Assembly (NCBI GenBank): GCA_017305535.1 | Contig: JAFKKN010000006.1 | Coordinates: 1 to 64,000, forward strand | Length of the DNA: 64,000 nucleotides | Direction: 5' to 3' | Source of the DNA: Hyphomicrobiales bacterium | GTDB taxonomy: Bacteria; Pseudomonadota; Alphaproteobacteria; Rhizobiales; Xanthobacteraceae | The notes under the pieces: generated by a model | Told to the model about the DNA's origin: nothing | Seen by the model: the letters and a program-made list of their open reading frames with translations, nothing else | The model's database searches: none | Part shown: one piece after another, positions 62,504 to 64,000 of the stretch | Layout of the letters: each line of letters starts with the position of its first letter | How positions within the stretch are numbered: the stretch's first letter is position 1 | Program-made: the position numbers and the translations under genes

Positions 62504-63139
62504 TCAGGCCGCCCGTGCGCGCTTCTTTGGCGATGCCTTCGCGGGCGCCGCTGATTTGGCGCCAGCGCGTCTGTTCGCGGCCGCTTTCGGCGCACGGCTT
62601 TTGCCGGAGACGCTGGCCACCTTGCTGTTGGCCTTCGCAGCCGGCTTTGCGGCTTTGGTCTTCTTCGCCTTGGCGGCAGGCTTCGCGGTGGAGGTTTTCG
62701 CGGCGCGTGCCTCGGCGCGCAGCTTCGCGCGCTTGCGCTCGCAGGAAGCACACTTGCAGCCGATCGGCTTCAGATATTCTTTGAAGTATTCGGTGCCGTA
62801 GTCGTAGTTGATCTCCTCGCCCGGCGCGATGTTCTTGATGGCGCGGATATGCACGGTGCGCTTGCGGGCGCTGACGTCGGACTCCGCATTCGGTCGGCAC
62901 GAATGATTGATGTAGCGCGCGATGTTCTTGCGCACCGAGCCATCGATGGTCCAGCGGCCGTTGATCTGGAACAGATACTTGTTCTCGATCGCGTCATCCT
63001 TCTCCTTCCGGCAATCCAGCATGGGGCCGAAGTAACGGATGATCTTCGTTCCCTTCTTGATCGGCTTGGTGGCGAAGAGGCCCAGTCCGGTCTTGGAGCG
63101 GCCAATGCGATAGGGCTTATCGGAGGAGATAGCGGGCAT
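62504..63139 (-). CDS. SET-domain lysine methyltransferase with histone-H1-like tail
   Basis: A 211-residue protein. The SET fold spans about residues 10-118, with the SAM/knot motifs RYINHSCRPNAE (NHSC at 78-81) and GEEINYDYG (107-115). A post-SET cysteine group (CKCASCERKR, 128-137) likely binds zinc with the Cys of NHSC. From about residue 138 the tail is Ala/Lys/Pro-rich with AAKP and AKKTKAAK repeats, like the C-terminus of histone H1 or bacterial H1-like proteins, and should bind DNA. It therefore has the parts to methylate a lysine on a protein at DNA. The target is unknown. ATG at 63139. Confidence 0.88.
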   Translation of the reverse strand: MPAISSDKPYRIGRSKTGLGLFATKPIKKGTKIIRYFGPMLDCRKEKDDAIENKYLFQINGRWTIDGSVRKNIARYINHSCRPNAESDVSARKRTVHIRAIKNIAPGEEINYDYGTEYFKEYLKPIGCKCASCERKRAKLRAEARAAKTSTAKPAAKAKKTKAAKPAAKANSKVASVSGKSRAPKAAANRRAGAKSAAPAKASPKKRARAA

Positions 63140-63270
63140 GGTTCGAAAAATGCAGGCTCTGAAGCGGCGGAGTTGCCGTGAGTCGGCTTTCTATCGCAAA
63201 TTTCGCCGGAATGTCAGGTCTTTCCCCAGGCCGCATTGAACCTTCCCCAGTTTGCAGCCGTCCAACGCAC

Positions 63271-63876
63271 ATGGTCACAGTCAACCTGTATCTCACGCGC
63301 CGTCTTTGTCCCCTGATCGTCGGCGCCGCTATCGCCCGCAGCCTGCTCGCGGTTCCGGCACATGCTGAAACCTTCAGCAGCGCCTACACCTCGACCGCGG
63401 AAAAGGATTGCCGCGCCGATGCGACGATCTGCAAAGGCATCGACGGCCTGATCGTTCTGGTGCAGGAGGACGACCTGCGCCGCACCGTCTCGATCGGCCG
63501 CACCGCAAGGCAGGCCGAGAAGGAACCTGCGACCAGCCAGAGCTTCGGCCCCTTCAACTATACCGCCGACACTATCGAATGGCGCCGTGATGGCGCGGGG
63601 AAGCCGTTCGCCACCATTCAGCGCTGGTACCTCGCCGACAACGACGACACCGACAAGAATGGACGTCCGCGCTCGGCGCAGATGCTGGTGGTGACACGAT
63701 TGCCGCCCGGCGCGGTGTGTCACGTCGCCTACGTGGATGTGAAAGCCAATCCCAATGCCAACGAAGTGGCACGCGACGCCGCGGACCGGCTGGCGAAAAC
63801 CTTCGATTGCGCCAAGGACAAGGTTTCTGCGGTGGGTAACAGCGGCCGCGCCACGGCACTCGGGCTGGCGCGATAA
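63271..63876 (+). CDS. Exported protein of unknown function
   Basis: A 201-residue protein starting MVTVNLYLTRRLCPLIVGAA, with a signal-like segment ending AVPAHAE. The mature part has four spaced cysteines (KDCRAD, TICKGI, AVCHVA, FDCAKD) that could form two disulfides. FATIQRWYLADNDDTDKNGRP and MLVVTRLPPGAVCHVAYVDVKANPNANE look globular. The ATG at 63271 gives the signal peptide; the longer frame from 63178 overlaps the control region of the SET gene. I do not recognise the family, but it looks like a genuine small secreted protein. Confidence 0.65.
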   Translation: MVTVNLYLTRRLCPLIVGAAIARSLLAVPAHAETFSSAYTSTAEKDCRADATICKGIDGLIVLVQEDDLRRTVSIGRTARQAEKEPATSQSFGPFNYTADTIEWRRDGAGKPFATIQRWYLADNDDTDKNGRPRSAQMLVVTRLPPGAVCHVAYVDVKANPNANEVARDAADRLAKTFDCAKDKVSAVGNSGRATALGLAR

Positions 63877-63885
63877 CTTAACGCA

Positions 63886-64000
63886 TCAACTCGTGCGCGG
63901 GCCGAGCGGCCCGCCGCTGCGCAGCATGACATCGAGCAGTTGATCGACCGTGCTTCCCGTGGGTAACCGCTCGAATATCTCCGACAGGCGCCCGTCGAGC
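63886..64000 (-). CDS. C-terminal end of an unidentified gene (cut by the window edge)
   Basis: A minus-strand open frame enters from the right edge and stops at TGA (63886-63888), giving the last 37-38 residues: LDGRLSEIFERLPTGSTVDQ then LLDVMLRSGGPLGPRTS. It converges on the secreted protein gene with nine bases between. The composition and codon use look coding, but the fragment is too short to assign a family. Confidence 0.45.
   Translation of the reverse strand, partial: LDGRLSEIFERLPTGSTVDQLLDVMLRSGGPLGPRTS

Overview
The window is high-GC alphaproteobacterial chromosome, almost certainly from the Bradyrhizobium/Rhodopseudomonas/Afipia group of the Hyphomicrobiales. The grounds are the complete 14-gene nuo operon followed by birA, rnj, mce and a DUF1467 gene, a DUF3551 secreted protein, a ProRS of the short alphaproteobacterial size, and intergenic palindromes of the gtcatggccggg type. 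No rRNA, CRISPR array, insertion sequence or prophage was seen. One tRNA (Asp, GTC) is present.

Layout. (1) 1-7037 is an accessory block: a BioF2/CelD-type GNAT acyltransferase, a flavin oxidoreductase, an ABC exporter with poly-aspartate tails at both ends, and a fused amine-oxidase-like/methyltransferase protein. (2) 7511-21243 is the transcription/ribosome superoperon read on the minus strand, secE-nusG-rplK-rplA-[D-2-hydroxyacid dehydrogenase]-rplJ-rplL-rpoB-rpoC, ending in a clear intrinsic terminator. (3) Just upstream of secE lies a 32-residue one-helix membrane protein (21623-21721). Its promoter carries two alphaproteobacterial LexA boxes (GAAC-N7-GAAC and GTTC-N7-GTTC). This is the most interesting feature here: a probable SOS-induced microprotein. 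(4) 22279-25664 holds proS-lolC-lolD. (5) 25835-31258 is a five-gene copper-handling cluster: DUF2946, TonB receptor, PCuAC, YcnI and a CopC-CopD fusion. It sits between the DUF1467 gene and proS. (6) 31259-31948 has no convincing gene but contains an orphan plus-strand terminator that may end a small RNA. (7) 31949-49633 is the respiratory complex I operon nuoA-N with birA, rnj, mce and DUF1467 downstream, largely joined by short overlaps. (8) 49863-64000 is mixed: a secreted trypsin-like autotransporter, tRNA-Asp, an HU protein, peptidase T, an IlvD/Edd dehydratase, a secreted metacaspase-like protein, a second GNAT coupled to an I78-type protease inhibitor, a DsbA/FrnE-like oxidoreductase, an XRE/MmyB regulator, a SET-domain methyltransferase with a histone-H1-like tail, and two unknowns.

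How the parts connect. Regions 2 and 7 are core machinery: transcription, translation and NADH oxidation coupled to proton pumping. The copper cluster would take copper across the outer membrane and hand it through the periplasm, plausibly for cuproenzymes. Regions 1 and 8 are accessory. The block in region 1 resembles a small-molecule or envelope modification and export set, but its substrate cannot be read from sequence. All coordinates and motifs come from reading the sequence; family names rest on motif recognition without database searches.
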